In this document: positions 42,590 to 51,729 of the stretch, in pieces | Position numbering within the stretch: the stretch's first letter is position 1 | How the letters are laid out: every line of letters starts with the position of its first letter | Origin: UBA6055 sp965214085 | GTDB taxonomy: Bacteria > Chloroflexota > Anaerolineae > Aggregatilineales > Phototrophicaceae | DNA: 64,000 nt | Reading direction: 5' to 3' | Assembly: GCA_965214085.1 (NCBI GenBank) | Contig: OZ243937.1 | Coordinates: 4,158,851-4,222,850 of the forward strand | The notes under the pieces: model-generated | Database searches by the model: none | What the model was told of the DNA's origin: nothing | What the model saw: only the letters and a program-made list of their open reading frames with translations | Translations under genes and position numbers: made by a program

Positions 42590-43369
42590 CTACAGCAAGC
42601 TCGAGAGCAATCCGCCATCGACGCGATAATAGCCGCCCGTCATGAAAGAAGCGTCATCGCTGGCCAGGAATAGCACCAGCTTGGCCACCTCTTCCGGCTG
42701 CCCGACGCGCCCGATGGGATGCAACTCGCCCCAATCTTCGATCATCCCCGTCGGATTGTCGGGGCCGAACAGGTCGGCGGCCATATCCAGCATGGGCGTA
42801 TGGATCGAGCCAGGCGCGATGCAATTGCAGCGGATATTCTCTCTGGCATGGTCGAGGGCGACAGTTGTGGTGAAGCTGGTGACCGCGCCCTTGGAAGCCG
42901 CGTAGGCCGCGACCGTCTGCTGCGAAGCTGTCGCCTGTACGGACGAGGTATTGACGATGGCGCCGCCACCGCGCTTGCGCATCTCGGGGATGCTGTACTT
43001 GCAGGTGAGAAAGGTTGCGCGCAAGTTGATGTTGATCTGGTAATCCCAATCTTCGACCGGCTGATCCACCACCGTGCCATATCGCACGACGCCGGCGTTA
43101 TTGTGCAGGATGTCGATGCCGCCGAATGCGGCAACCGTTTCCGCTACTACGCGCTTGACGTAGGCTTCTTGCGAGATATCACCCTCGACGAATAGCGCGC
43201 GGCCGCCGGCCTCCTCAATCAGACGCCGTGTTTCCGCGCCGGCGTCGCGGTCAATATCGGCGATTGTCACCGCCGCGCCTTCTGCAGCGAAAGCCAAAGC
43301 GCAAGCGCGCCCAATGCCCTTGCCCGCTCCCGTTACGATGGCGACTTTGCCCTCAAATCGATTCGTCAT
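42590..43369 (-). CDS. Short-chain dehydrogenase/reductase (SDR), end of the uronate-type operon
   Basis: 259 residues from the ATG at 43369, preceded by AGGTGGAG; a GTG at 43378 overlaps that ribosome site. Motifs: TGAGKGIG, NNAG, catalytic AAYAASKGA, and FMTGGYYRVDGG. In an operon with mannonate dehydratase, a gluconolactonase-like protein and a mutarotase, it may be an aldose, uronate or aldonate oxidoreductase (fructuronate-reductase-like role). Specificity cannot be read from sequence. Confidence 0.9.
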   Translation of the reverse strand: MTNRFEGKVAIVTGAGKGIGRACALAFAAEGAAVTIADIDRDAGAETRRLIEEAGGRALFVEGDISQEAYVKRVVAETVAAFGGIDILHNNAGVVRYGTVVDQPVEDWDYQININLRATFLTCKYSIPEMRKRGGGAIVNTSSVQATASQQTVAAYAASKGAVTSFTTTVALDHARENIRCNCIAPGSIHTPMLDMAADLFGPDNPTGMIEDWGELHPIGRVGQPEEVAKLVLFLASDDASFMTGGYYRVDGGLLSSLL

Positions 43370-43411
43370 TTTCTCCACCTAGTCTGTTCTACGACCTGCT
43401 ACAATTCCTGC

Positions 43412-44257
43412 CTAGCTCAATACTGGATAGCGCAAGCGAGCGCCGGCGACTGGCATTTCGATCATCGACAGGTGCCAGCGCCCCAAACTGCCGAAGATCG
43501 CGTGTTTCATTTCCGGGCCGCCAAAGGCAATGTTGGTCGGCGCTGACAAGACGACGCTCTGCCAGTCCGAGGCGGCCAGCTCCAGCTTGCCGGAGGCGCT
43601 GTAGCGGTAGACCCGGTTGGGCGCGTAACAGGCGATGTACAAGTTGCCGTCCACATCCAAAGCCAGGCCGTCCGGCACCGTGCCCGGCAGCTCCACCACC
43701 AACTGCGGGTCGCCCAGTGTTCCATCAGCGCGAATCCGCGCCTTTACGATGCCCGGCATATTGGACAGGATGATGTACAGCTCGCGCCCGTCCAGCGACA
43801 AAGCCATGCCGTTGGGAAAGTGATCGAGGGCTTCGCTGGCGACGATGGTTTCGCCATTGGGCCGTATCAAGAAGACGCAGCCATTCCGCTCGTCAAAGCC
43901 GCCCGAGCTGGACACGTACAGATCGCCATTGTCCGTGAACACCGGATAATTTGGCGCGGCAAACTTACGATCGGCGCTGCCATCGGAATAGACCGCTACA
44001 TCACCGGTGGCGCTGACCTTGAATACCTTGTTCTCAAACAGGTCGCAGGCGTAGATATTGTGCTCGCCGTCCAAAGCCAGTCCCAGCACAAATCCGCCGG
44101 TCGACGCGATCTGCGCGAAAGCGCCGTCCGTGCTGATGCGGTACACTTGCCCAGCTTCGCCGCCGGCGTACCAGTTGCCGTCGGCGCCCCAAGCCACGCC
44201 TTCGGGATGATCAAGCCCATCCACCAGCGTCGTAAACTGCTCCAAGTTAAACATGGT
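43412..44257 (-). CDS. SMP-30/gluconolactonase-like beta-propeller protein
   Basis: About 281 residues starting METMFNLEQF (an ATG one codon group upstream at 44266 is possible). DHPEGVAWGADGNWYAGGEAG is the typical opening of SMP-30/gluconolactonases, with repeated DGxLY/NLYI strands (GDLYVSSSGG, GNLYIACYAP). Expected to hydrolyse sugar lactones, linking aldose oxidation by an SDR to aldonate entry at mannonate dehydratase. No signal peptide, so cytoplasmic. Confidence 0.85.
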   Translation of the reverse strand, partial: TMFNLEQFTTLVDGLDHPEGVAWGADGNWYAGGEAGQVYRISTDGAFAQIASTGGFVLGLALDGEHNIYACDLFENKVFKVSATGDVAVYSDGSADRKFAAPNYPVFTDNGDLYVSSSGGFDERNGCVFLIRPNGETIVASEALDHFPNGMALSLDGRELYIILSNMPGIVKARIRADGTLGDPQLVVELPGTVPDGLALDVDGNLYIACYAPNRVYRYSASGKLELAASDWQSVVLSAPTNIAFGGPEMKHAIFGSLGRWHLSMIEMPVAGARLRYPVLS

Positions 44258-44329
44258 TTCCATCATAGTATGATTCCCTCGTCTTTATGAATCTTTGTGC
44301 CATGCCTACAGGCCCATTTCGCCTTCGCG

Positions 44330-45376
44330 CTACTTGGTATGCACCGCGCCATCAGCGTCAATCTTGCGCGCGCCCCGATGCGATTCAAAGAATACGGCTT
44401 TTAATTCGACCTCTCTAGACTCGCCCGGCTGCAAGGTCAAATGCGTGCCCGTTTTCTCCATCACAGCCGTCAAGCCTTGCCCGGGTATGGATGAAGCCGG
44501 CTCAATCGCCATGACGTAGGCAGACTTGTAAAAGGGAAAACCCGGCGAGGCGTTTAGCTCTTGCCAGAACCAGGCATAGGGGAAGACGCTCTCGTCCCAA
44601 ACTAGCCCGATGCCCAGCCCCATCTCCCGATTGGTGATGGCGTACCAGCCCGACTCAAAATTTTGGAAATAGGCCAGGATGTCACGCGCTTCGTCCGGAC
44701 CCGGCACTTTGGACATATCGACAGCGCCCGCCAGCGGCCATTGATAGCTTTGCTCGAGGGTCAGCGGATTGGCGAAACCGGTATAGCGATCATCGGCGAC
44801 CAAGCTGGAGCTGCCCACATCAATGACGCAATGTTCGCTAAGGAACGGCGCGCCATAGGCCGGGTGATGGCTCCACATGCAATCCATAGCCTCGCCGGCG
44901 TGGTTGGTGATGCTTTCGCGAATATGCAATATCGGGCTGCCGGATTCGACGCGCAGCCAGCGCTTGATGGTATAGGGGCTGCGCGATAGCCGCGCCTGCA
45001 ATTTTACTTCCAGCGCGCCTTCAGCCTGGCTGACGATTTCGTAATCCCAAGCCGTCATAGATGCTTCGCCATGGAAGCCGAGGGCGGCGCCCTTGTACAT
45101 GTTCTCATCGCCGCCGTTGGGGAAAAGCACCTGCCAACCGCCAGCGTAGGCTTCCAGCCAGGCTGTAGCCGAATCAAAGGCGGATTCAAAGCCACGAGCG
45201 CTCTCTTTGATGCCCCAGGGCGATTTCCACAGCACATCGACGGCTTTGGGTTTGTACTCCAGCCCATAGATATCGGCGCCTTTGTCCAGCAAGACGACTG
45301 TAGCCAGCAGGTCATTCTCGATCTTAATGGCGGACAAGCTGCGGCCGAGTACAATTTCTGTCGCTTTACAAGTCAT
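44330..45376 (-). CDS. Aldose 1-epimerase-like (galactose mutarotase fold) protein
   Basis: 348 residues from the ATG at 45376, which has AGGAAG upstream. The beta-sandwich fold shows as DKGADIYGLEYKP, LFPNGGDENMYKG, the His-containing WSHHPAYGAPFL, and a late acid in MAIEPASS. Resembles the DUF4432/aldose-epimerase group. Likely interconverts anomers of the sugar or uronate imported by the adjacent ABC transporter. Between the permease and the lactonase-like gene in one operon. Confidence 0.8.
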   Translation of the reverse strand: MTCKATEIVLGRSLSAIKIENDLLATVVLLDKGADIYGLEYKPKAVDVLWKSPWGIKESARGFESAFDSATAWLEAYAGGWQVLFPNGGDENMYKGAALGFHGEASMTAWDYEIVSQAEGALEVKLQARLSRSPYTIKRWLRVESGSPILHIRESITNHAGEAMDCMWSHHPAYGAPFLSEHCVIDVGSSSLVADDRYTGFANPLTLEQSYQWPLAGAVDMSKVPGPDEARDILAYFQNFESGWYAITNREMGLGIGLVWDESVFPYAWFWQELNASPGFPFYKSAYVMAIEPASSIPGQGLTAVMEKTGTHLTLQPGESREVELKAVFFESHRGARKIDADGAVHTK

Positions 45377-45457
45377 GCGCTTTTCTTCCTGGCTCCCTAT
45401 CTTTTGACATTGCGGTTTCAAAAGCCGCGGACCCTTGATGCTTTGCGCTCGGCGGCT

Positions 45458-46465
45458 TTAGCTCTTTCTGAGGACAGAAATGCGGTCGTGGAAGCTGTGC
45501 ATGAAGACAGCCAGGATCATGATGCTGCCGGTCACCATCAGCTGCACATTGGTATTCACGCCCATCAGGCGCAACCCTTTTGCCGTCATGCCCAGGATGA
45601 GAACCCCCAGGACCGTGCCGACCAGGCTGCCTTTGCCGCCGTTCAAGGCGATGCCGCCCAACACCACCCCGGCGATGACGATCAGTTCAAAGCCGGATGC
45701 GCCGGTATCAAAATAGCCGGTGCCGGTTTGCGCCGTGATAATCAAGCCGCTGATGGCCGCGGAGCTGGCGCAGATCACAAATAGGATGAATTTAATGAGA
45801 CCTACTTTGATGCCGGAAACGCGCGCCGCTGTCTCGTTGCCGCCGATGGCGTAAATGTTGCGTCCGAATTCGGTTTGCGTCAGTACCAGCAGCGCCAGCG
45901 CCACCAGAATGATCGCCAGCACGAAGGGCAGGGGCACGGGGCCCAGATTGTTGTAGTAGGCATCCTGGAAATCGTAGAAGCCGTTTTCGTCGATGACTGG
46001 CGTCTTGTTGGTGTAGACGTAGACCAGGCCCCGCAGCGCGAATAGCGAGCCCAGAGTTGTCACCAGCGAGTTCATGCCTTGGCGCGTCACCAGATAGCCG
46101 TGAATGCCGCCGACGATGGGGCCGGTCGCCAAGCCAGCGATGATGCCCAGCCACATATTGTCTGTCGCATTAAAGGCGACTACGGTCGTGATACTCGTGA
46201 CAGCGAGCATGGAGCCGATTGACAAGTCGAATTCGCCGGCCAGCAGGAGCATGGTGATGCCGATGGCGGATATCAAATTGGGCGAGATTTCGCGCAGCAA
46301 ATCCCAGTACACGCGCTGCTGCCGCGTACTTGGTTCCAGTATCCAGAACAGCGCCGCCACCACCAGCAGCAGAATCACCAGACCCGCCTCGCGCGATAAG
46401 AGCCAGCGCCGGATTCTGCTCGACCCTTTTGTTGAGCCGTTGCGATATTTGCCTAGAACGGCCAT
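45458..46465 (-). CDS. Xylose/ribose-type ABC transporter permease
   Basis: 335 residues, BPD_transp_2 family. AGEFDLSIGSMLAVTSI, GIHGYLVTRQGMNSLVTTLG and GRNIYAIGGNETAARVSGI are the standard segments; GVVLGGIALNGGKGSLVGT lies near the end. It forms a heterodimeric channel with the permease at 48001-49005. The start is 17 nt after the ATPase stop. Confidence 0.93.
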   Translation of the reverse strand: MAVLGKYRNGSTKGSSRIRRWLLSREAGLVILLLVVAALFWILEPSTRQQRVYWDLLREISPNLISAIGITMLLLAGEFDLSIGSMLAVTSITTVVAFNATDNMWLGIIAGLATGPIVGGIHGYLVTRQGMNSLVTTLGSLFALRGLVYVYTNKTPVIDENGFYDFQDAYYNNLGPVPLPFVLAIILVALALLVLTQTEFGRNIYAIGGNETAARVSGIKVGLIKFILFVICASSAAISGLIITAQTGTGYFDTGASGFELIVIAGVVLGGIALNGGKGSLVGTVLGVLILGMTAKGLRLMGVNTNVQLMVTGSIMILAVFMHSFHDRISVLRKS

Positions 46466-46482
46466 GGTTTCCCCGGCATCTC

Positions 46483-47997
46483 TCAGCTAGCTCTGTCCAT
46501 TTGCGCATTCTGCAAAGTGGCGGTGGTCATGAGGTCTTGCTCGTTGGCTTCCTCGCGTGAGATCCAGCGGCCGGCGCTTTTGCCCTGACGAATGACGATG
46601 ATGCGATCCGCGATTCCGATGACCTCGGGCAACTCTGTCGATAGCACCAGGATGCCCATGCCTCGATGCGCCATATCATCCATCAGCCGGTAGATTTCGG
46701 CTTTTGAGCCGACATCGATGCCCCGCGTCGGCTCGGAAAACATCAGCACCTTCAAGTCTTCCAGCAGCCAGCGCCCGACCAGCGACTTCTGCTGGTTGCC
46801 GCCGCTAAGGAAGCGAATTTTCTGCGCGATGCCGGGCGTCTTGATCGACAGCTTGTCGATGATGTCCGCCGTGGCTTTGCGCTCCGCCTGCCCGTTTATC
46901 ACCATCATATTGGCGTAATTGTCCACCGACACGAGGGTGATATTCTCTTTCACCGACAGCGGCAGGAGCAGCCCTTCAGTCTTGCGATTTTCTGTCAGGA
47001 AGCCGAGGCCCTTGCGGATGGCGTCCATGGGCGCGTTGGCGTGTATGTCCTCGCCATGGACGCGCACGGCGCCGCTGCGAGGCATATCGCCGAAAATCAG
47101 GCGTCCCAAATTGTGAACGCCGGAGCCCATCAAGCCGAACACAGCGACAATCTCGCCCGCGTGAACGCTCAGACTGAAGTCTTCGATATTGGCGCCGCTG
47201 ATGCGGTCGACTTCCAGCAAGACCGCGCCGCGCTCAACTGGTGTGCGCGGATACAGGTCTTTGACTTCCCGCCCCACCATCCAGGTCACCAAATCGCTGT
47301 GGGTAGTGTCTTTCACCGCTTCCGTGGCGATATGCTCGCCATCGCGGAAGACGGTCACGCGATCGGCGATGGCGTAAATCTCGTCCAATTTGTGCGAGAC
47401 ATACATGATGCCCACGCCGCGCCCCTGCAAACGGCGAATCACGGCGAAGAGGCTTTCGATTTCCGTTTGGCTCAGCGCGGACGTCGGCTCGTCCATAATG
47501 ATGATCCGCGCTTGCCGCGACAAGGCGCGGGCGATTTCGACCAACTGCTGCTGCGCCACCGTTAACGCGCTGATGGGCGTCTCCGGGTCGATGTCCAAGC
47601 CCAGGTCGAGCAAGAGTTCGCCGGTGCGCGTATACAGCTCCGTCCAATCCACCGCGCCAAAGCGCTTCTTCGGCAAGTTGCCCAAGAATACATTCTCGGC
47701 AATGCTGAGGTCGGGCACTAGGTCCAATTCCTGATAGACCACCTTGATGCGATGCTCCAGGGAATCCGCCGGAGAATGGAAGTCAACCGGCTTGCCTTCA
47801 ACTTCGATGCGGCCGGCATCCTGCTGATACAGCCCGGCGATGATTTTGATCAGCGTCGATTTGCCGGCGCCGTTTTCGCCAATCAGCGCGTGGACTTCGC
47901 CGGCCTGTAAAGTAAAATCCACGCCCTTGAGCGCTTTGGTGCCCGGGAATTCCTTGGTAATCCCCGTCAGCTGCAGCAGCGGCTTGTTCTCAGGCAT
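46483..47997 (-). CDS. Xylose/ribose-type ABC transporter ATP-binding protein
   Basis: 504 residues, duplicated ABC domain. N-half: Walker A GENGAGKSTL, signature region ALTVAQQQLV, Walker B IIMDEPTSALS. C-half: degenerate Walker A GLMGSGVHNL and signature LSGGNQQKSL. Lies 3 nt after the upstream permease stop. Couples ATP hydrolysis to sugar import. Confidence 0.95.
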   Translation of the reverse strand: MPENKPLLQLTGITKEFPGTKALKGVDFTLQAGEVHALIGENGAGKSTLIKIIAGLYQQDAGRIEVEGKPVDFHSPADSLEHRIKVVYQELDLVPDLSIAENVFLGNLPKKRFGAVDWTELYTRTGELLLDLGLDIDPETPISALTVAQQQLVEIARALSRQARIIIMDEPTSALSQTEIESLFAVIRRLQGRGVGIMYVSHKLDEIYAIADRVTVFRDGEHIATEAVKDTTHSDLVTWMVGREVKDLYPRTPVERGAVLLEVDRISGANIEDFSLSVHAGEIVAVFGLMGSGVHNLGRLIFGDMPRSGAVRVHGEDIHANAPMDAIRKGLGFLTENRKTEGLLLPLSVKENITLVSVDNYANMMVINGQAERKATADIIDKLSIKTPGIAQKIRFLSGGNQQKSLVGRWLLEDLKVLMFSEPTRGIDVGSKAEIYRLMDDMAHRGMGILVLSTELPEVIGIADRIIVIRQGKSAGRWISREEANEQDLMTTATLQNAQMDRAS

Positions 47998-48000
47998 GCG

Positions 48001-49005
48001 CTAATCCTGCCCCAGCCGGCGGCGGCGGCGCGCGTCAAGCAAAACCGCGATAATGATGATCAATCCGGTAACGGCGACTTGCCAGCTTGAGTTGATGTCG
48101 AGCAGCACAATGCCGTTTTTCAGCGTCCCCAGCAAGAGCACCGCCAGGAAGGTGCCGACCATGGAGCCCTCGCCGCCGTACAAGCTGGTGCCGCCCAAGA
48201 GCACCGCGCCGATCGCCTCCAGTTCGAAGCCGGCGCCGATGCCGTTCTGCCCGGAATTAAGGCGTGACAGCAAGATGATGGCGCTGAAGGCAGCCAGCAC
48301 GGCGGTCAGCACAAATGCCGCCATCTTGACCAGACGCACGGGTATGCCCGCCAGCGTCGCCGCTTCCGGGTTGGCGCCGACGGCATGCACATAGCGGCCG
48401 AAGGTCGTGCGCGACAACACAAAATAAAAGACCAGAAAAATGGTGAGAAAGAAAATAATCGGCCAGGGAACGCCCAGGAAGAAGCCATTGCCGATTTCGG
48501 GAAAAGCCGGAAGCTTGTGCGAATTCTGAATCGATGCTTCGGTGAAGGCGAAAGCCGCCCCGCGCACGATGGATAACATAGCCAGCGTGGCGATCAGCGA
48601 ATTGATGCCCAGGCGCAGCGTAATCAGCGAGTTGATGAGGCCGACGGCCACACCGATCGCCAAGCCCACGGCGATGCCCAGCGCCAGATTCGAGCTGCTG
48701 TTGAGCACACTCATGACGACCACGCCCACAAAAGCCTGCATCGAACCGACCGAGGCGTCAATCTCGCCGGAGATGAGCAGAATCGTCATGCCAACGGCGG
48801 TGATGGCCGTCATTGACACCTGGCTGAGCAAGACACCGATATTGCGGCCGGTGAAGAACACCGGCGATTGAATCGTCAGGAACACCCAGATCGCCGCCAC
48901 GATGATAAAAAGAATGCCTTCTTGCGTGTGCAGCAGCCAATGGCTGGCCTGCTTCAGCCAGTGTTCGACGCCGGATTCCGAAGTTTGCGCGCCGCTCTTT
49001 AGCAT
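48001..49005 (-). CDS. Xylose/ribose-type ABC transporter permease
   Basis: 334 residues from the ATG at 49005, which has AGAGGAAAGG before it; a longer reading back to 49116 runs through hairpin sequence. Typical segments: LLISGEIDASVGSMQAFVGV, GRYVHAVGANPEAATLAGI and GAVLLGGTSLYGGEGSMVGT. Follows the binding-protein gene after 144 nt that include a hairpin. Confidence 0.92.
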   Translation of the reverse strand: MLKSGAQTSESGVEHWLKQASHWLLHTQEGILFIIVAAIWVFLTIQSPVFFTGRNIGVLLSQVSMTAITAVGMTILLISGEIDASVGSMQAFVGVVVMSVLNSSSNLALGIAVGLAIGVAVGLINSLITLRLGINSLIATLAMLSIVRGAAFAFTEASIQNSHKLPAFPEIGNGFFLGVPWPIIFFLTIFLVFYFVLSRTTFGRYVHAVGANPEAATLAGIPVRLVKMAAFVLTAVLAAFSAIILLSRLNSGQNGIGAGFELEAIGAVLLGGTSLYGGEGSMVGTFLAVLLLGTLKNGIVLLDINSSWQVAVTGLIIIIAVLLDARRRRRLGQD

Positions 49006-49037
49006 CTGCCTTTCCTCTTGCGGGTGTTTTCCAGTGT

Positions 49038-49074
49038 CGTTGGGAGCCGCCCAGTAACCGAGAAGCCCCCAACG
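49038..49074 (-). terminator. Hairpin between binding-protein and permease genes
   Basis: On the minus strand CGTTGGG (49074-49068) pairs with CCCAACG (49044-49038), with partial inner pairing (GGC/GCC). There is no U-run, so it is more likely an mRNA-stabilising or attenuating structure than a full terminator. Confidence 0.4.
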
Positions 49075-49149
49075 GGTTTGCCATGCAACGGGCTGGGCGG
49101 GGGCCGCTGCGCTCAACGACTGCCCCGCCCGGGAACTGATTTGCAGAAT

Positions 49150-50244
49150 TTACTCGTCGTCCATCGGCGGCTCGACGATCGCGACTTCAATCTCGCTGAT
49201 TACGTCCAGCATAGCCGTATAGGTACCGTCTTCTTCAGCCGTGTAATAATCGAAGAGGTTGTCCAGCGTCATCGGCAGCGACGGCGCATAAATCTGCGGC
49301 GGCGGCTCAACGCCATTAAATACGGCAACGGCGGCGTTGATCAGCAGCAAGCCCTGATATTCGGGGAACATGGCTGCGGACACCTTGTAAGGACCGCCTT
49401 CTTGCAGCGCGTCCTTGCAGGCGATGCCTTCACAGCCGAAACCCACCACCAGCAAGTTGTCGGTATCCAGGCCCGCCGCCATATAGGACTGCAAACCACC
49501 CAGCGCCGAGTCGTCATTAATGCCGAAGATGATGTTGACGTCGGGGTTGGCCGTCAGCGCGTCGGCGGATACCTGCACAGCGACATCCTTCGAGCCGCCG
49601 CCGTCAACACTCTGGACGATCTCGCCCTCGGGCAATACCGAATGCAGGCCATCGGCGAAGCCATCGGAACGCGCAACCGTCGAGGTCAACGCGGGCAAGC
49701 CGATATCAAGGGCCCGCGCTTCGCCGTTGAAGTTTTCCATGGCGTAATTGCCGGCCCAGACACCCACCTGGAAGCCGGCGGTGTAATCCGAAATCGCCAC
49801 CAGGGTCGCGCAGCCTTCCACGCCCGTGCCTTCACAGACTACCGTGAGATCGCGTGACACGCGGCGAATCGCCGGCGCCGATGCCACTTCGTCCACCGGC
49901 GTAAATACCAGCGCGCCGACATCCTGAGCCACGTAATCATCGACGGCAGCCAGCGATGCCTGCAAGTCAAGATTGGCATCGTTGATGGAGAACTCGATGC
50001 CGTATTTCTCGGCTGTGGCCGCTTCGGCTTTGGTCTCGTTCTGATACCACTCATGCACCAGATAATTGGTCACGTGGCCGATGGAATGCGGCAGCGCCCA
50101 GCCTTCGGGCATCATGTCCGCGGAGAAAGCGCGGATCATGGCGTCCGCCTCCATCATGGCGTCGTCGTCTTGCGCCAGCGCGCTAGTCAAGAGCGCGAAA
50201 ATCGCGACGACAATCATGAGCGTCATTCTGTTTCCGATCTTCAT
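49150..50244 (-). CDS. Sugar ABC transporter substrate-binding protein (ribose/xylose type)
   Basis: 364 residues from the ATG at 50244, with AAGGGG upstream. Signal peptide MKIGNRMTLMIVVAIFALLT, cleavage near SALAQD, no lipobox. The type-1 periplasmic fold shows in DLQASLAAVDDYVAQDVGAL, IFGINDDSALGGLQSY and VVGFGCEGIACK. Receptor for the permeases downstream. Ligand presumably a hexose, pentose or uronic acid, given the catabolic genes. Confidence 0.9.
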   Translation of the reverse strand: MKIGNRMTLMIVVAIFALLTSALAQDDDAMMEADAMIRAFSADMMPEGWALPHSIGHVTNYLVHEWYQNETKAEAATAEKYGIEFSINDANLDLQASLAAVDDYVAQDVGALVFTPVDEVASAPAIRRVSRDLTVVCEGTGVEGCATLVAISDYTAGFQVGVWAGNYAMENFNGEARALDIGLPALTSTVARSDGFADGLHSVLPEGEIVQSVDGGGSKDVAVQVSADALTANPDVNIIFGINDDSALGGLQSYMAAGLDTDNLLVVGFGCEGIACKDALQEGGPYKVSAAMFPEYQGLLLINAAVAVFNGVEPPPQIYAPSLPMTLDNLFDYYTAEEDGTYTAMLDVISEIEVAIVEPPMDDE

Positions 50245-50337
50245 TTGACATACCCCTTTGCTTGAAAAAAACAGGACAATGAGTTTACAAGGATTTTGGC
50301 GCACCTCAACGCTTCGCTGCCTCCTTTCGCAAGCCGG

Positions 50338-50367
50338 ATAATACCCCATTTGCCTATTGACGGGCAA
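50338..50367 (-). promoter_or_regulatory. Promoter of the uronate-type ABC operon
   Basis: On the minus strand -35 TTGCCC (50367-50362), 18-nt spacer, -10 TATTAT (50343-50338). The spacer region forms a TTGCC...GGCAA inverted repeat (8-nt centre) that could be an operator. Confidence 0.45.
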
Positions 50368-50421
50368 TTCCCCGGGATCAAACACAAATCGTTAGTCAGC
50401 CGTTATCGAAACGTCATCTCG

Positions 50422-51489
50422 TCAAGCGCGTCGAATCGCGTTCAGCGAGGCGCTCATCCAGCCAAGCGCGTGCGCCATGCCGGCGTGCCAAGGACCGGCG
50501 CAGGTCATCTGGGGCGTATGATCGGGAACCAGGACGCCACTGAATTCATTGCGATACAAGATTTTTAAGACGCGATACATATCGATATCGCCTTCGTCCA
50601 CAAATACTTCTTCATAATTGGGCACTTTGCCGCGCACGTTACGGAAATGGATATAGGCGATATTCCCTTGCTTGCTGTAGCGATCCACCGCTTCGTAGAG
50701 ACCGTAGTCGCCCTCGGCCATTTCAGCGATTGTCCCCAGGCAAAACTCCAGCGCATTGTGCGGGCTGGGCACAAGATCCAACAAGCGCTGATAATGCTGT
50801 GGCTGAGTGACCAGGCGGGCCATGCCGCGCAGGGTCGGCAGCGGCGGATCGTCGGGGTGGGCGGCCAGCCGCACGCCCGCTTCTTCGGCGACGGGAACGA
50901 CGCTCGTCAGGAAGTCTGCCAGCCGTCCCCAAATTTCTTCATGCGAGACTTCCGCCAGGAAACCGGCCGGCGCCGATTCGTCGACCCGCATATTCCAGAC
51001 GGTGCCATTGGGTATGGGCGTTTGCGGCGGCGTCTGCTTTTCCAGGAAACCGACGCCAGCGGCATTGCCCCGGGCCGAGTGGATTTCCGTCCGGCCCCAA
51101 ACGCCGGTGATGCTGAAATAATAGCCCAGGCAGGGGATGCCGGCGCGCCCCATATTGCGGATGGTCCGCTTGATATTTTCCAACTGCTGCTGTTTTTTGG
51201 GTCCATCCAGCAGCACATCGTACCAGTGGCCGGCGTCGACATTCTCCAGAGCCGCCAACTCCAGCCCTTCGTCGTTGATCGCTTGTCGCAAGGACTTTAG
51301 TTCGTCATAGGTCCAATGTGTGCTGCCGCTGGCCTGGCCCAATACATCGCCGCCGCTGGCGGTGGATAAGCTGCCCGGCCTAAAATAATCCGAGAGGTGC
51401 GCGACGATATGGCTGGCGCCTGCCTGCTTGGCGAAGCGGTAATGGTCGCGATTCAGCATATGGCGGTAAAGCCCCAAGCCCAGCTTCAT
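50422..51489 (-). CDS. uxuA: Mannonate dehydratase-like protein
   Basis: 355 residues from the ATG at 51489. TIM-barrel enzyme of the UxuA family, dehydrating D-mannonate to 2-keto-3-deoxygluconate with a divalent metal. Landmarks: YYFSITGVWGRTE, LAAHPDDPPLP, IHFRNVRGKVPNYEE and VLVPDHTPQM, matching metal and substrate residues of UxuA. Co-directional with the ABC operon 177 nt downstream. Together they indicate hexuronate or aldonate use; the other uronate enzymes (isomerase, KDG kinase/aldolase) are not in the window. Confidence 0.88.
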   Translation of the reverse strand: MKLGLGLYRHMLNRDHYRFAKQAGASHIVAHLSDYFRPGSLSTASGGDVLGQASGSTHWTYDELKSLRQAINDEGLELAALENVDAGHWYDVLLDGPKKQQQLENIKRTIRNMGRAGIPCLGYYFSITGVWGRTEIHSARGNAAGVGFLEKQTPPQTPIPNGTVWNMRVDESAPAGFLAEVSHEEIWGRLADFLTSVVPVAEEAGVRLAAHPDDPPLPTLRGMARLVTQPQHYQRLLDLVPSPHNALEFCLGTIAEMAEGDYGLYEAVDRYSKQGNIAYIHFRNVRGKVPNYEEVFVDEGDIDMYRVLKILYRNEFSGVLVPDHTPQMTCAGPWHAGMAHALGWMSASLNAIRRA

Positions 51490-51581
51490 ATAACCGCCGC
51501 CTGTTTCCGATTTCCTGAGTGCGGGGGCAGAATGGCGGCGCGGACAAGCGCACCGGACGCAACTGCCGCTTGCATCACACA

Positions 51582-51610
51582 ACTATGGCAGATTTCGCGC
51601 GCCCTGTCAA
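51582..51610 (-). promoter_or_regulatory. Promoter of the mannonate dehydratase gene
   Basis: On the minus strand consensus -35 TTGACA (51610-51605), 17-nt spacer, -10 CATAGT (51587-51582). Confidence 0.5.
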
Positions 51611-51632
51611 AACTGGCGCTGCCAGCCCAATG

Positions 51633-51661
51633 TTGGTCGCGCGCGCGCCTTGCGGTATAGT
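51633..51661 (+). promoter_or_regulatory. Promoter of the MalE-type ABC operon
   Basis: -35 TTGGTC (51633-51638), 17-nt spacer made of a GC alternating run, -10 TATAGT (51656-51661). The leader to the ATG at 51730 is about 62 nt and carries AGAGGAGA as ribosome site. Confidence 0.5.
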
Positions 51662-51729
51662 TAGCTGAGGCGCGGGCTCGTTTTGGGATTGCGTCTATTT
51701 TGAACGACTATGCCTAGAGGAGACTTTCC

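Noticed and set aside
50338..50367. TTGCC...GGCAA repeat as a firm LacI-type operator
   Set aside because: Only five paired bases per arm and no second copy; kept only as a remark under the promoter.
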